Source: Tetranychus cinnabarinus (lineage: Eukaryota > Arthropoda > Arachnida > Trombidiformes > Tetranychidae). Taken from it: a stretch of DNA of 64,000 nt. The notes under the pieces were generated by a model. It saw only the letters and a program-made list of their open reading frames with translations. It was not told the origin of the DNA and searched no databases. The stretch spans positions 2,001,501 to 2,065,500 of the forward strand of contig WHVY01000004.1 in NCBI GenBank assembly GCA_022266195.1, written 5' to 3'. Below are positions 1 to 14,644 of this stretch, piece by piece; positions within the stretch are counted from its first letter, which is position 1; each line of letters opens with the position of its first letter. The position numbers and the translations under genes were made by a program.

Positions 1-712
1 TTTAAATTGAATTTAGTTTATCAAGATCAGTGAATGGATGAATTAAGATTAGGATAAAACATTGTAATTGTAAAACAAGTCTTGATACAGTTAGCTATTT
101 AAAACCAACTGACAATGGTTTAAGGTTAGTGGCTTATTAATTGTCTTTAAATTAGTACTTTGACTGGGAATCAGCCATTAAAGATTAAATACGTCGATTA
201 GCTGTTAAAAAACAAACTGTGAACTTTATTAGATCAATTTAGAATGATTAACGTCTCATTTAAACCATAATTTCACCTAAATTGATAAAAAGATGGACCA
301 TTAATTGATTTATAATTTACTTATTACTGGTCTTCAGCAACTGTTACAAATTACAATTTTTAAAGTTCTGTATTGATGTGGTCATTTGATAAAATTAAAT
401 GCAGTTAATTTGATTAGTCAATTAGGATGAGATTAGGGATTTACTGAAGTATCACATAACACATAGATGTATAAATTACATTTTAAAACATTTCATTTTC
501 ATGAGCATAAAATGTTTACAATAAGATACAAATAAATAAATTACAAGTGATTTAGTTGATACAAAAAAATGCGGAATCAAACGTTTAACAGTAATCAATT
601 TAAATTGTTTAACCTTAATCAAACTGCTAGTTAACTGATTTATATTTTTCCCTTGCTTAAGGCAAACTCGTACAGATTTGTGATTAAAGCAAGGAAATTT
701 CACTCTAATTTT

Positions 713-753
713 TCATCATAATCATCATCATCATCAACATAATCATCATCATT
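713..753. repeat. (ATC)n microsatellite
   Basis: An interrupted run of ATC/CAT triplets. A second short run of GATAAT units follows near 944-971. Both lie in noncoding DNA. Confidence 0.8.
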
Positions 754-3700
754 AGCCCAGAGGAAGAGAGAAGCTCTATTAACTTCCGGCTGACCGAGTG
801 ATCATCATTTCATTTAATTAAATGAAATCATTGCAATAATGGTTGATTGTTACACTTGAAGATGACTTGACGCTTTCATATAACTGACCTGGCCTGGTTT
901 ACAATTTTAACATTTTAATACAATTATCACATGGACAGCTGATCATGATAGTGATAATGATAATGATAATGTGTTAATGTCAATCAACAGCAATCATACG
1001 TAAGTCTAAACACTTGGGTTAACCAAATTGTTTCCACATTTCTTGAAATTGTTAACTGTGATTATTGATATTAATCAACAGTAAACAAGTGTTATAACAA
1101 TTGTTGAATTGAACAATTTTTAATAACACGTTAGGTAACTCATCTGTGCCAATCCTGGTATTTGAATGATGAATAAAACAGGAAGGTACCAATTTGATTG
1201 TTAGACACTTTGTACATGATTTAGCTTCATTTTAATTTCATCTTTCAGCAATCAGATTGATTGACAGATATCAGTCTTTATAAATTAGTAAATCTTGACT
1301 TGACTTGATCCAAGTGACATGATTATCCAAATAATGGTTGTGTGATTATTCAAACATTTTCACTTTTCTTGTCAGTGTATTCCTTTAATTGTTATCCATA
1401 TCGTAACAGTTATTCTTAATTTAGCCTTTTGGATTTAATTTCAAGACAATTGAATCACGATCTATTAGAGAGAAAAAAATGTAATTAAATAACAATTCAT
1501 AAAACCATTTTGATTATAACTACAAACCACATATATGAATATACATTAGGAGCAATGTATACTAAAGATGGTAACACAATCTTTAACCTTTGCCTGTGAT
1601 TAAACCAAACAGTGAATCCATTTTGTCCAAATTATAAAGATGATGTTGACGATAATAATATTAATAGCACTGATTGTAATCCTGATGATGGTTTTTCAAA
1701 GACAACCTGAAAGACAAAATAATATGAATTGTGATTAGGATTATTAAAATAAGATTACAAACAACATTAGACTTTTGTTACCATTAGACTATTACAACGT
1801 ATCTTTTACCAGTCATTATTATGATTTTTCGTGGGAAAAGATTAAATTGCAATCACGAAATTAAGGTGCTTCAATTGGGAAGAAACGAGTTGATTTAAAT
1901 TAAGTTAACATACAAAAAAATGGATATCCTAAAAATCCTGTTTACCAAAAAGCATGTTAATAATCTTCTTCCTCTCACTTTCTCTTAATGACCTAATTGT
2001 TGATTAGTCTGTAATTATTCATCAAAATTACTAACATTATTATTATCATCATAAATATTAGGCCTTTCAATGATAGCGATACAAAAACAAACCTTATATT
2101 TACGATAACAATCAATTAACAGTCAACAAAAAAACAAACCATCAATTGAAGACAACATTGATCTTGAATGAATCTAATAGATAGTAACAGATCATTTATC
2201 ATCATTGCTACGATTTAATTTTAATTTTGAGCTCAATTTGATTACAAGGTTGAACTTTTACCATAAAAAAAGTCAAGATTTATATCTAAACATATTTCAA
2301 AATCATCTAACTATAGATGTATAATATCAGTCTTGAAAAATAAGCTTTTGCTACTTTTAACGATTGTATCAAATCAGAATCAGACTAATATTGATCAGAC
2401 AGCTAATAAATACTTACCAGAGGAATTAATTCAGCTGCTCCATTGAAGTTTCATTGATCTTTATAATAATCAATGCTGGTGTTGAAGATTTCAAATCTGA
2501 AGGCGTTTGAGTCACAAAAACAAGGCAAAAACATGATAAACAAACTGTACATTAAAATAGTATCAACAGGTTTCTTGACGGTTTAACATTTAATCATGCA
2601 TAATTAGGAAATAATTGAAACAATTTAATGGTTTAAGTCTAATAGACACCATTTATTAACCATTGTTTGTGTTTGTTGAGTGGCAACAGCAAAAGTGCAG
2701 AATCATGTCAAATGTAAACAAGGGACGAGAGGGTAATTAATAAATTGCAGTTTGTACCTACTTTCCCTGTCAATACAATCTTTCAATTGTTTAGTTATGC
2801 AAATTATACTTTAATTGAGGCTGTACTAATTGTGGCTAAATTAAATTATATCAAGATGATGATTAAATTGATATTTAAAATAAAATTTTAATTTAACAAA
2901 CGCAACATATTTTATTGTTGATCGGGAAGTGCAGAGTAAGTTACATCCATTTGAATTTATAATGATAAAAATGATTGCCAAGATTAATTGTAAACAAAAT
3001 TTCCATCCAATCTATCATTTCTATTCAATTCAATTGACGTTATATTGAATGGATGATATTGATTGAAACAAAAGATGAATGATTGTTATACAGTTTTAAA
3101 GTTGTATCTTGTAAGCAAATCAAAAGAGTCTCAAAAAATATAAATTGAATTTGCAAATAATCACTGTTTTTATGATAAATTGTTTCCATTTCTTAAAATT
3201 ATTTGGCCTAAATTAGTGAAATTAGGTCTGTGCTTGTTAAGGTTTTAATTATGACCAAGAGATATTGATTTCAGTTGAAGTATCGATACAAACCAAACCG
3301 GCTAACCAGTGTTGGCTCAACACTAAACAAAGCCAAACCGATCAAAGATTATTAATTAATTTTTTACTTCAATTTTCGCATCTCAGATTAACATCGTTCA
3401 TGACTAAAGCTGACCTCAATTAGCAGATTAACAATAAAAAACAATGGGTCAATTATTGTTGTATAATCACTAAGTTTAACCTTCCTGGTTTCAACTAAAC
3501 TTGAATTTACTGATACAAATATATTGGGTTAGTCAAAAGATATGAAAGTCTTGAGTCAGTCAATACAAGTATTAATACATCGTAATCTTTCGTTATTTTT
3601 GAATAATTTTCAACAATTAAATTAGTTTGAAGGGAATAAAATAAAATACCGAAAATTTGAGTCAAAATAACCGATATTTTGGCTCATATCAGACCAAAAC

Positions 3701-5123
3701 AATGAAGATCGGAATGATTCGTCTGTCTAAATTTTCCAGACTTCATTTTTTGTCGCAATAAATCTGGTCAATATCTGACCAGTAATCTGGTTCCTTCAAC
3801 TCTTGACTCTTTTTAATAGCATTTTCATGAGCAATCACTCGATCATCAAAGTAAAATTTAATAATGAATAGTCTAATTTAGTGAGACTTCATCCATCACT
3901 TTACCCACCACTTAAGGTATGGTCAGTATAAGCTTCTTATTATTAAGAGTTGAGTTGCCAATTGACAATTAGGTGTAAAAATTGATGGATTTGGTGAAAA
4001 TATTCACATCTGTCTGAAACTAAATCTACATGAAAAAGAATGGAACTGAAATAATCAAAGATGGAGTTACATTTTGTTTGTTTAATAAATCGTCATCCTG
4101 TTTGTTGAATTGATTGATACATTTAAATTGATACAATTAAAGCCAGGATGGGTTGATTGGAATGAATGATAACTTGAAAGATTCATTTAATAATCGTAAA
4201 TGGTTTGGATAGTAGATTAGCTGAGTTTCATGTAAAAATTATCAGTGTCAGTATGAGGGAACCAAAAAATAAAAGTCTTTTATATTCAAAATCAATTTGT
4301 CAGTGTTGATAAAAGAGTAGAAACGTTTAATTTGAAATGAGATCGATTTGTCTAAATAATTAATGGTTGTAATGCCAGAAAATAAGGTAAAACCAATTTA
4401 TAATACATGTGAATGTTAAATGTTGAAGTTGACTGACGTTAAACTTATCAAGTTGTCCAAATTAAGATGAGATAGAAATGAAATCCTTTAGGATATCATA
4501 ATGTTGATGATGATGATTAGTTGATGTTGAAATATTCATGATATGATTAAATTTTTTTTATCAAATTCATGTCCAGATCACTTGGCTGAAGCTATTTGGT
4601 TTGGTATTTACAGTTACAACCAGAAAATAAATGTAAACTTTAGGTGACTTTGATCCTTAATTGATACCCAATTTGGTTGAAGGAAAGTGAATATCAGTCA
4701 CTAATTTAAGAAACGTTTATAAGTCAATCCATTTTAATATAGTCGTCTAAATCCTTAGGCTCAATAAGATTGTATCTTTATTGTATCTTTACTGTATCAA
4801 TGTTTGTGTTAACAAATCGAACCAGAGATCAATTAAAGCTATCGATTTAGGTGAAATTAAACGGTTAATCATAAGCAATTTCATTGAATTTACATGAAAA
4901 TACTTTGTGAAGAGAGAAGAGGAAATCATTTCAACGTTGGTTTCATTAGCACAGTTATGTTTACCAGACTGACAAAAGACATTGTGAGAAAAATTGAATC
5001 ACTTGTCAGCTGATTTGCATCTTATGTTAAGTTGCTATTTAAATTGGTATATTTTAGTTGATTAACAAATTATCGATTTATGTAATTTGACACAACAGTC
5101 AGGCTTTTACGAGTCGACTGACA

Positions 5124-5179
5124 TATCGATAAAATGAAGACACTCAAACATCGATAACTATCATCGAGATCGATAATAT
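5124..5179. promoter_or_regulatory. Cluster of ATCGAT (DRE-like) motifs
   Basis: A perfect palindrome TATCGATA sits at 5124-5131. Two more ATCGATA words follow within about 45 bp, all roughly 350-400 bp upstream of the ADH start codon. In Drosophila TATCGATA is the DREF-binding element of housekeeping promoters. Its use here is inferred from the motif and position only. The same octamer occurs at 3281-3288 and at 15440-15447. Confidence 0.35.
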
Positions 5180-5532
5180 CGTCCACCCCTAATCCTTGAG
5201 AAACTGTTGAATTTACATAGTAATAAATAGTATTGCCATTTGCTATATAATGATTTAAATTGTGTTTTATGTAATTTGTTGCTTTTCCTCTGCTTATTTG
5301 TCAGACTATTTGAACCTCACTAAATGAAAAGTTAAGTACTTTGTGCAAACGACCATGAAAATAGTTGGTTGATAAACCTTTTGCCAATCAAACCCAATTT
5401 CTGGTTTGCCTTGGTGGATTCCCAACGTGGAGATCTCTTCATTGTTCACTCGTCTCTATAAAAGTGTTTTCATACCGCTTTTAGGATCACTTTTTATTTT
5501 TTTTGTTCAACATTACATTCTTATAATTCAGG

Positions 5533-7108
5533 ATGAGTTCAACCATTGGTAAGGTAAGTATTCCACTTTGCATGCTCGACTTTCAGCCTCGGATACTTTT
5601 GATGTAACATTAACACTATTTTTCCTATGTTGATAGCCTATCAAATGTAAAGCTGCTGTTGCTTGGGCAGCAAATGAACCGTTGAGCATTGAAGAAATAA
5701 CCGTTGACCCACCCAAAGCTGGTGAGGTTAGGGTTAAAATAGTTGCTTCTGGTGTTTGTCATACTGATTATTACACTCTATCTGGTTTGGATCCAGAGGG
5801 AAAATTTCCATGTATCATGGGGCATGAAGGAGCAGGTAATTTACATTTACTTTATTAATTTTAAAGACAATTTTGCAGCCATTATCTCATTCACTTGATT
5901 GTTATACAATATTAGATCATAATAGTTTACTGACAATCGATAATTGCCATTATCAACCACGCAGGTGGTTCAATACGTCAAGTTGATGGGTAATCCTTCA
6001 ACATGTTGAATCTTTTCCTATTTTGTTGTAATTAAGATTATTTATTACACCATCATACATTATCTTCATGACCACACAATAATGGCAAAATTAACCTCAT
6101 TTAAGGCGCTTACAGTTTAAAGGATGATTGGTCACTATTACTTTTTTACTACCTTTCTTTTTCGTTTTTCTTTCTTTTATCTGATCAGGTATCGTTGAGA
6201 GTGTTGGTGAGGGTGTAACAAGTTTGTCTCCTGGTGATTATGTAGTTCCGTTATATACTCCACAATGTCGAGAATGTAAATTTTGCAAGAACCCAAAGAC
6301 CAATTTATGTCAAAAAATTCGTCTAACCCAAGGACAAGGGGTTATGCCTGATGGTACCTCTCGATTTTCCTGCAACGGTGTTACCGTTTTCCACTTCATG
6401 GGAACTTCTTGCTTCAGCCAATACACTGTCTTACCAGAAATTTCTTGTGCTAAAATCAGTAAAGATGCTCCTTTAGATAAAGTTGGTCTCTTAGGCTGTG
6501 GTATTCCCACTGGGTATGGAGCAGTTTTAAATACTGCCAACGTTGAACCGGGAAGTATTTGTGCTGTGTGGGGTCTTGGTGCAGTTGGTCTAGCTGTGGG
6601 TCTTGGCTGTCAAGCTAGAAAAGCCTCTCGAGTTATTGGAATTGATATCAATCCTGATAAGTTTGAACCTGCAAGATCATTCGGTTTCACTGAGTTTGTT
6701 AATCCAAATGATTATCCTGATAAAACTATTCAAGAAGTGCTTTTCAACTTGACTGATGGAGGTCCTGACTACACATTTGAATGTATAGGAAATGTTCACA
6801 CCATGAGAGCAGCACTTGAATCAGCCCACAAAGGTTGGGGCGTTTCCGTAATAATTGGTGTTGCAGCAGCAGGTAAGGAAATCAGTACCAGACCCTTCCA
6901 ATTGGTTACCGGACGAACATGGAAAGGAACTGCCTTTGGAGGTTGGAAAAGTCGAGATGCTGTTCCAAAATTGGTTGAAGATTACCTTGCTGGCTCATTG
7001 AAGGTAGATGAATTCATTACCAGAGAGTTACCATTCGAAGAAATAAATGAAGCATTTAATCTGATGAAAGAAGGCAAAGTTCTGAGAGCTATGGTCAGGT
7101 TGGATTGA
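5533..7108 (+). CDS. Adh5 (Fdh): Class III alcohol dehydrogenase / S-(hydroxymethyl)glutathione dehydrogenase
   Basis: A cytosolic zinc- and NAD-dependent enzyme that oxidises S-hydroxymethylglutathione, so clearing formaldehyde; the family also reduces S-nitrosoglutathione. Three exons join in frame: 5533-5553, 5637-5835 and 6189-7108, giving 379 aa, the usual family length. Visible features: the catalytic zinc site GVCHTD (Cys48) with MGHEGAG (His70); the four structural-zinc cysteines in QCRECKFC plus NLC (100, 103, 106, 114); class III Arg118 in QKIRLTQG; the dinucleotide motif GLGAVG; and the conserved GGWKS block near the C-terminus. The ATG sits in a tiny 7-codon first exon followed by a consensus gtaagt donor. 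AATAAA signals lie at 7146 and 7180. The assignment is very secure. Confidence 0.97.
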
Positions 7109-7824
7109 AAATCATTATAAAAAATACTCTTAAATATTTTATCCAAATAAATTTTCCTTCATTAACAAAACGTGAATTCAATAAATATCCGATACCTAAT
7201 CAGAAAAGTTAAATGCTTTCATTCCTGTTGATTCAACTAACTAATTTTAAAACTGTTGAAAAGGGGAACGGCTTTTTCACCACATTTCCACCCTCCAAAT
7301 CCAACACTTTTAAAATCAACTTTTAATAAACGTCAGAATTATACTGATCATATCCGAAAAGTGATGGACAATGCGCTGGAAGTTGATCCCTTTAACAAAC
7401 TAAATATGACCAGTGCGATTTAAACGAGATAACCATGTAGGTCTACTAAACGCGGTTAGTGGTCACGCTGCACTGAATGGTTTAAAAGGTCATTACACAC
7501 TCTTTAAGTTGTTCAAAAGACATAATTTAATAGACTTATGGCAGGTTGTATTTTTTATACATTTGATATTATCAATTTATCATTTCTCATTAGTTCAATC
7601 ATTGTTAGGTATAAATCATGTGCTAACAATAAAAAGATCAAACAAATAATGCAAATCCTCTTCTTAATTTGTCTAGTAGTAGGCATTAAAAAAAAGAGAA
7701 TAGAAAAAAGTTATTTTTGTGTGAATGTATGAATAGAAAAGAGTACAAGCTCACAAACAATTATAAATATAGAAATTAAGAGATGTTGGAGAGACCGACT
7801 TCTGTAGTTATTAAATTTTTTTAT
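7109..7824. other. Intergenic spacer
   Basis: Holds the 3' UTR of the ADH gene, with AATAAA at 7146-7151 and 7180-7185, and the convergent 3' end of pecanex. Small open frames here show no conserved features. The stretch at about 7370-7500 is slightly less AT-rich than its surroundings and could be an old repeat fragment, but no clear termini were found. Confidence 0.6.
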
Positions 7825-10800
7825 CTAAACCAATTCTGGCCGTGAACGATGATGCAAGTGAGTTGAAGATGTCGGTGAAGGTGATGATGAAGATGAAGAT
7901 GATGGTGAAGTTACCGCTGTCACAGTTGATGAAGAAGGGGATGAGGTGGAGGAAGATGCAGATGATGATGGTGATGACCCAATAGTAATAGCAGAAGTGG
8001 TATTTTTTGTTGTTGGAGAGGATGAAGATGAGACTGTAGTAACGGTAGATGGGATTGCATTTGAATCGCTAGTTGTGACTATGGGATTGATTTGTGAAGT
8101 TTGATAATGCTGGCAAAGAGGATGGTGATGGTGATCATCATTTGTTACACTATTACTATTAGCGATACAACCAGGATTGTTATTATTGATGTTATTAGTA
8201 CTGCTGCTGCTAGAATGGTTAATATTACCACTATTATTACTGTGAATGGAGTTACTAGTAATGTTATTACTGCTTATACTGTTGTTATTGGTGTTGCTAA
8301 TGCTTGTACTATTAATTGAACCACGAGAAGTGAATGAAGTCATTTCTAATACATTATCACAATTGTCTTGAGGACGAAAAGCTGTCATATTAATCAATGT
8401 TCCTGAATTTTGACGGAGATTATTAGATACAGCTCGGTTGAATGTGTCCAAGATTGCCGATGATCCTGAAACATGATGAGCTGACGCTGTTTGTGGATAC
8501 AATTGATTTGGAATGGTACATGATATACGAGTTAAAAGATGGCATCGTTCATTAAAAGATCGATCACTTCCATGTCCACTGCGACTGGGTCGACTACCTA
8601 AATTTAATGATAATCAGATAAAATTATTACATCAGTTGAGGCTTAAAAATTAATGTTTAATCAAAAAGGGATGGGAAAACATTTACTGATTAAATGGTGA
8701 GATAAACTAAACGTTAATGAATAGAGTTGGTAAAAAAATTCTCAATTATCATTTAAATATTATTTGAAATTAAAATTGGTCTACAGTAAAATGGAATTAC
8801 TTATTGCAAAAAATTAAAAAACACAGCGCAATATAAGGTAATGATTTCAATGTTTAAATATATTTTTTTGAAAGTCTGAAGGTGTGTAACAGATTTACAG
8901 CTGATATAGTTTGCCAATAACGATTATATTTAATTCTTGTCAATTGGATAAGAAAAAACTAACAAAAAATGATCCAAATTAAGATTAACCAGCATTAAGT
9001 TGAAAGTTTTCTTTGCTAATTTTGATGCTAACGGCTTAGATTTATTGAGCAAGATTAAATTATATTTTTATTTTGTAAACCATCTTCAACGAAAAACAAA
9101 AGTAATAAAGATCGCATTGAATTTGAGCAAAGTTAACAGCATTAAACTTAATCGATCTCACGGTTTAAATTTTGATCAAAATCGAAAACAAAAATTTAAA
9201 TAATTCAGTTTTTTGGTAAAATAATAGTAAAGAAGAAGATATTGCTGATTAAATGAATATCTTCCAAGCATATAAATAAACAAGTTAAAGGACAAAAAAT
9301 TTTAACTAACTGAATGTTACACTTTGCTTGAAAAAGTTTAAAAATCAAAATCAAATAAAGTTAACCCGAAGCAATGAAAATCAATTATATTGAAGAAAAT
9401 TTGATGGATCAGAATTGAAACATTGAGTTAAATCAATGCATGAGTTTCTGTCCATTCACAATACGATAAAGGACAATATGTTGTGAAAGGTGATTGATTA
9501 AAATAAAACTGACCTCCTCGACTTCTATCGAAAGCGTATCTGTCTTGAATTCGTCCAGCTCGACAGGGTGGGACGGAGTTGAGTGGCCTCATCATCAATT
9601 CTTCTTGATTAACTTCTTCTTGACAGGCTCGTCCACTTGAACAGCCTTCACGGCATCGAGTTTTAAAACGATTCCAAGCTGATAAAATTGCTGACTTGAA
9701 AGTATGAAAGCTCAATGGTTTACCAATTACAGAACAATATTGTGGATTTGTTTCACCAAAGGAGGTTATTAAAGGTGATACATAAATTGGATAACCAATG
9801 GGTTGATCACAAGAGGAATTGATTATGTTCCTCAAAGCTTGTTTAGCATTTTGAATTGACCCACGCTCATTATTACGATTCCTTAAATAAACCAATTCTT
9901 GTTGCTGTCCTGCCCATAAACCACGAACACATTCGCGATTTACCTGAAAATAATCGAGATTTTTAGTTATAAAAACGATACAAATGGTTAAAATAATAAT
10001 TGAACTTACTTTAATTACTCTGAAACTGAGATGCCTTCTATTAAGCATAATTATTTTATATTGATTGGTACCATCTTCAGTGACATGACGCAAGGCAAGA
10101 AGATAAGGAACATTTGAAAGAAGAGCATTTCTCCAGATTGGATCAGCTTCGTGTGAAATAACCCAATTTTGTCGATAACTAGAGATTGATGCCCAGAGAA
10201 CAATATTGTCGTCATATTCATCAGTTGACATGAAATGATCAGCATGAAGTTTTACAGCCATTCGAACACTCGGAGCAATTACTTTTTTGAGAAGGTCAAT
10301 ATCTTTAAAAACCCATTCATCACGAGGAGAGGTAATCCTAAAATCTCCCTTGAACAACGAATGTAGACCAAAAAGAAGAAACTCGACAGTATTAAATGAG
10401 TTATTGTGAGATGCAGCACTGAGAGCTCTACGTGCCAACAATGAAAGAGCAAAACAAAGAGATACAACAGCTTCTTTATCCTGAGCATCTTCGATTACAC
10501 TTTTTCGTCTGGTCAAACAGTATTTAATCCAGTTTAGGTAAACTTGACAAAAGCTTGCACGATTAATACCAGATGCTCGGAAATCATAATCCTCATCAAC
10601 AGATAAATTAAATACGGGATCTAAATCAACAAAATCTCTATCATTTGTAAGACCATCAATCGTTTCCCTGATGCCTTCATTTCGTAGCCATGTTTCTAGT
10701 TTACTGCTGACAATAGTATAATATATGAGAGATTTAACATAATATGTGATCAAAGCTTTCCTCAATTCCAATGGTTGTAACATAGATATAGCTGAGTTAT

Positions 10801-13800
10801 CCGAGATTGAGTATCCTTCGAGCACATATTTACTGTGAGTAACTTCCCAGGCAAGCCACCTTTGATTGAATGCAGCATTAACTGAAAGCATTGAGGGTAG
10901 ATGACCGGGTTCACAGCAACAGCAACCCTCATCATCATTAACAGGTTCACTGATGGCTTCAACCTCTCTTTGTTGGCAGTATGTTCCCCTAAATTCAAGT
11001 CCACGAACTTGAAAGGTAACCAAGCCATTTCCAAGTTCAATTATATGCACCAAACAGTTGAGATTATCACTTGCTAAAACAAAACAATCACCTTGTGAAA
11101 CTTGACCCCATCGTCCAAGAGCCAGATCTCCAAAAAGTGAATGTTGAAGAGAACGTGTTAGGTGTTCATAAAAGATGGAATTAAGGTTATTATCATCACT
11201 GCCGATAATACTACGCTCCAACTGGTTTACAAGACGAGTATTTATATAATCAATGCGTTTTGTATTGTAATCTCTTTCCCAGAATTTGACTGGCCTTACA
11301 TAAGAACAAAGAAAAATGGCACTACCCAAAACAGGTTCTAATGGAGATGAAAGGATTGATGAAAGGATAGCTTGAATGAAAAGCATTCCTGAGTGGGGCA
11401 CTGAAAAGGGTTGAGCAAAAGCATGGAATGCTGATCCCCAAGAGATTTGCCAAGGAGCGACATACGTGATAACGAAACGAATTTTCAATAGAAGCTCTGT
11501 AAACTTGAGGTAAAAGGTTGAAAAAACAGCATAATTGACGAGAAATGGTTCTCTGAGGTAGGAGAGATCGTAATGAAATGTTAACCATGTAAAGAGCAGA
11601 ATGAAATGATTATGCGATGAATCATTGTACGTAGATCGGATGGATTTAAAAGCACATATAACCATGATGAGAGTTCCTGAGCTGTAAAAACAAATAATTA
11701 GATTAGAAGATTTGTAACATTTTCTATTTATCGAGAGTAGGTAAACTTACTAGACGCCATATTTATTGATAATTTCGGGAGTATCTTTTGTCAAAATACT
11801 TAGAAAGACGCATGGATAAATGGCATTTCTTTCAATAAAACCGAGCCAACATTGGAACTTTTCGAACCACATTAGTAGGGCTTCTTCTTTAACTTCATAT
11901 TGATCGTACTCTTTGGGCTTCAAGATAGGTGATGCAAAAAACTGCCAAGGCAACTCTTTACGGAAATGAGTAAAAATATAGTGCAAAACAAAGCCCCAAG
12001 AAACAGCTAGAATGCTTAAGGACATTTGAACGTAAGGTTGTAGGGTAAAAATAGTGCTAACATGAATAGCGAAGAATATTATGGTCATCAAAATGGCTAG
12101 AATCACATCATTTTCTAGTCGAGTCAAAAGTATTTTTTCCAACTTCCCTGGCAAAGGATCAACATATTCTTTCTGAATAGGATTTCCATCTTCGTCATCT
12201 TCTTGGCGAGCATCAATATCGTTTGATGGGTTTGATGAATTACCAATGCCCCTATTTGCTTGATTTTTTGACTTTTGGTTCAATGATAATCCCCCACAAA
12301 TTATATATCTACGGATAAGGCTAAAGACAATCGTTGGGTCACTAGTTTGTCGACTCATAAAGTAAGCGAAAAACACAAGGAGACTACAGAAGATAGAAAA
12401 CAATACATCATAATCATGATAAGTCAAAACTGTCGAAGCTCTTTGACGATTTGTAACTCGAAGTAATGATGTGAGTGCGATCGCATAGAGAATAAGAACA
12501 ATAGAAATACTCCGTATTATGCAATAACAGGCAGATGTTAATCCAGTAGTGAAAGCAGTTCCGCCGAAGACATGAATATCAATCTGTTCCATGGTATACA
12601 TCAGAAAAGTATTGATTTGAGGTAAAAGTCCAAATGAGAAGATAATCGGGAAAGATAGAATGCAGATTTTGGCTCCTTCTTCAATAGCACGAATAACCGA
12701 CGGATCCATAAAATTGAAATCATAAAAATTTACAGAGTATTTTAAATTGTTGTCCAGATAGTAACGCGACAGCAAAATAATTGAGCAAACAATTGAAAAG
12801 TAAATCGGACGACTGTAAATAATGATACGATTGTATCCATGGGCTGGTGATGCTGCATCAGGTTGAACACTTTTTAAAAGTGTATATTGTGAGGAACAGA
12901 TGACTAAGCAAAATATGAATAACCAAAGATCCGTAAAAAAGCCTTTTTCTATAATTATTGATCCAAGAACAGCTACTAATACAGCTAAGAATATGGACGA
13001 AATCAATTCGAATCGAGTCAAACTTCGGTCCAGCAAAGTTAGTAAATTTAAGCGATCAAAACGTATTTTCACGTATCTCCATTGAAAACAAGGTGGAATC
13101 CATAATTTGTAATATTGTTTCGGCTTGGCAGGAGAAATGAAATCATTATATCGAATTGGTAATCGGAATGAAAGATTAGCATATTCTGGACTATTGAGAT
13201 TGGTGGAGAAGCTGACATGACGATCAGAAGTAATAACTATATTTGGACTTGAACCAAATCGAGGGTTCATTGACATCGGGAATGAGATTGCATCTGTAAA
13301 TAATATTTAAAAAAAATGAGTTATTAGATTTATAAGATTAAATTCCAGCAAAGGTGAATTTCAAGATTTGAAGATTTTGAATGAAAAACTTTACTTGTTT
13401 CTGTAAACATGGAGTTTATGCTTGGTGATCTTAAAAATTGTGTCTCAAGTTGCGGAGAAAAAGTATTATTTATTGAGCATTTTTCTCCTATTGCAAGCCT
13501 TTGGTGCTGAGTATTGCTTTTTGAACCACTTTCGGGGTGAGTTTTTTCCATCACAGTGAGTGAATCTGATGAATCTGAGGATTCAGATGAGTCTGACGCC
13601 CATTTATCAGCATTTGATCGGTTAGAAGGTAAACCAGAGGCTGAGGGTATGTCAGCGAAATAAGGTTTACTCTCACTATTCACTAAGGTTTTAGCAGTTC
13701 CGATACTGTTTTCATCGAATATGTAAGTTAACCAAGTACCACATTCATCCTGGAAATAAATTAAAAAGCTAATAATGGTAAGAAAAGATTTTGTAAAATA

Positions 13801-14644
13801 TAGAAAAAAAGAGATGCACCTGAAAACAATGAACAGCTCCAGTTGATGTATCATCATTACTTCTTGCTAAATGAGTTCCTGGTGTTGCTAATATTCTTGC
13901 CAAAAGATAGCTTGGTGGTCCATCGACAGATTTGACGGATGTTGGTGACGAAGGAACTATCGCTTGACTTGTTGACGGAGATGGTAAATCATTTGCTGCA
14001 AGAGGCTGATAAACTACAACTGATGTTCCTGGTATAACTCCGTTCTCTGAATTATTATTTGCACGTATAGATGATTTTCCTGAATTGATGCGATTAAGCT
14101 TTCTAGATGTTGATCCCTCTATTGAGTTTCTAGCACTTTTGTTTGACAGACTGTGTTCGTGTTGATTAGCAACTCCATTACTATGAACATAAATATCACA
14201 AACTTTAGAAGTGTCTGATGAAGTTTCCATGTTAAGTGTTTTACTGGCTTCATCAAAAGATTGGTAGCAGATACTACTTTTATCACCTTCTTTCTCATCG
14301 ACTTTGTCCCCACCACTTTCATCATCATCAGGACTCGTAGTTTCCTCTTCCACTACGTACTCTCCGGAATCAAATAGATGATGCAAATATGCGTTAACCA
14401 ATTTTATTATAGTGAATATGGAAGCTATAATGAGGCAATAGAGAGACCATACTAATATATGATCTTGACTATTTAGATAACTTTTAACACAAAGCTCTAT
14501 GGCCAAAGGAAGACACAACAGCAATAACCAAATGTATAGATGAAAGAGGTTGGAAAAATGTGACTGTTTTTGATCATAATACCATCCTCCAGTGAGACTA
14601 GCCCAAACACCTTGTCTTAAAATGGACAGCAATTGACTTCCCAT
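7825..14644 (-). CDS. pcx: Pecanex-like multipass membrane protein
   Basis: Six exons join in frame on the minus strand: 13820-14644, 13395-13749, 11751-13293, 10010-11681, 9514-9943 and 7825-8597, giving about 1865 aa. The N-terminus (MGSQLLSILRQGVWASLTGG) and first hydrophobic segments are followed by a long Ser-rich acidic loop, then many membrane segments. The conserved Pecanex C domain is clear, with RGLEFRGTYCQQREVEAI and the downstream WLAWEVTHSKYVLEGYS region. The last exon is a low-complexity Ser/Thr/Asn tail. I link it because the donor at 9513 and acceptor at 8598 restore the frame and no other start explains it. In Drosophila pecanex acts maternally in Notch signalling and affects the endoplasmic reticulum. 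Intron 4 (9944-10009) is 66 bp, a multiple of three and free of stops. The weakest part of the model is the tail exon. Confidence 0.92.

Larger units (their letters stand above)
1..5532. other. Gene-poor upstream region
   Basis: No convincing coding exon is seen in these 5.5 kb. The only open frame of note is about 75 codons, AT-biased, and has no recognisable domain. The stretch holds simple trinucleotide repeats near 713-753 and 944-971, a 12-bp tandem repeat near 4770-4798, a small perfect hairpin at 3764-3782 (7-bp arms, 5-bp loop), and several TATCGATA-like words, most densely at 5124-5179. It may include the promoter of the gene at 5533 and the regulatory DNA of a gene lying to the left of the window. 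Confidence 0.6.

Noticed and set aside
476..703. 75-codon minus-strand ORF in the left region
   Set aside because: AT-driven composition, no domain, no splice context. Consistent with chance.
7370..7500. Possible transposon fragment with weak inverted ends (GACC...TTTAAAC)
   Set aside because: The arms do not pair well enough and no target duplication could be defined.
8101..8319. Plus-strand Ile/Thr/Val-rich ORF
   Set aside because: Antisense shadow of the Asn/Ser-rich pecanex tail exon.
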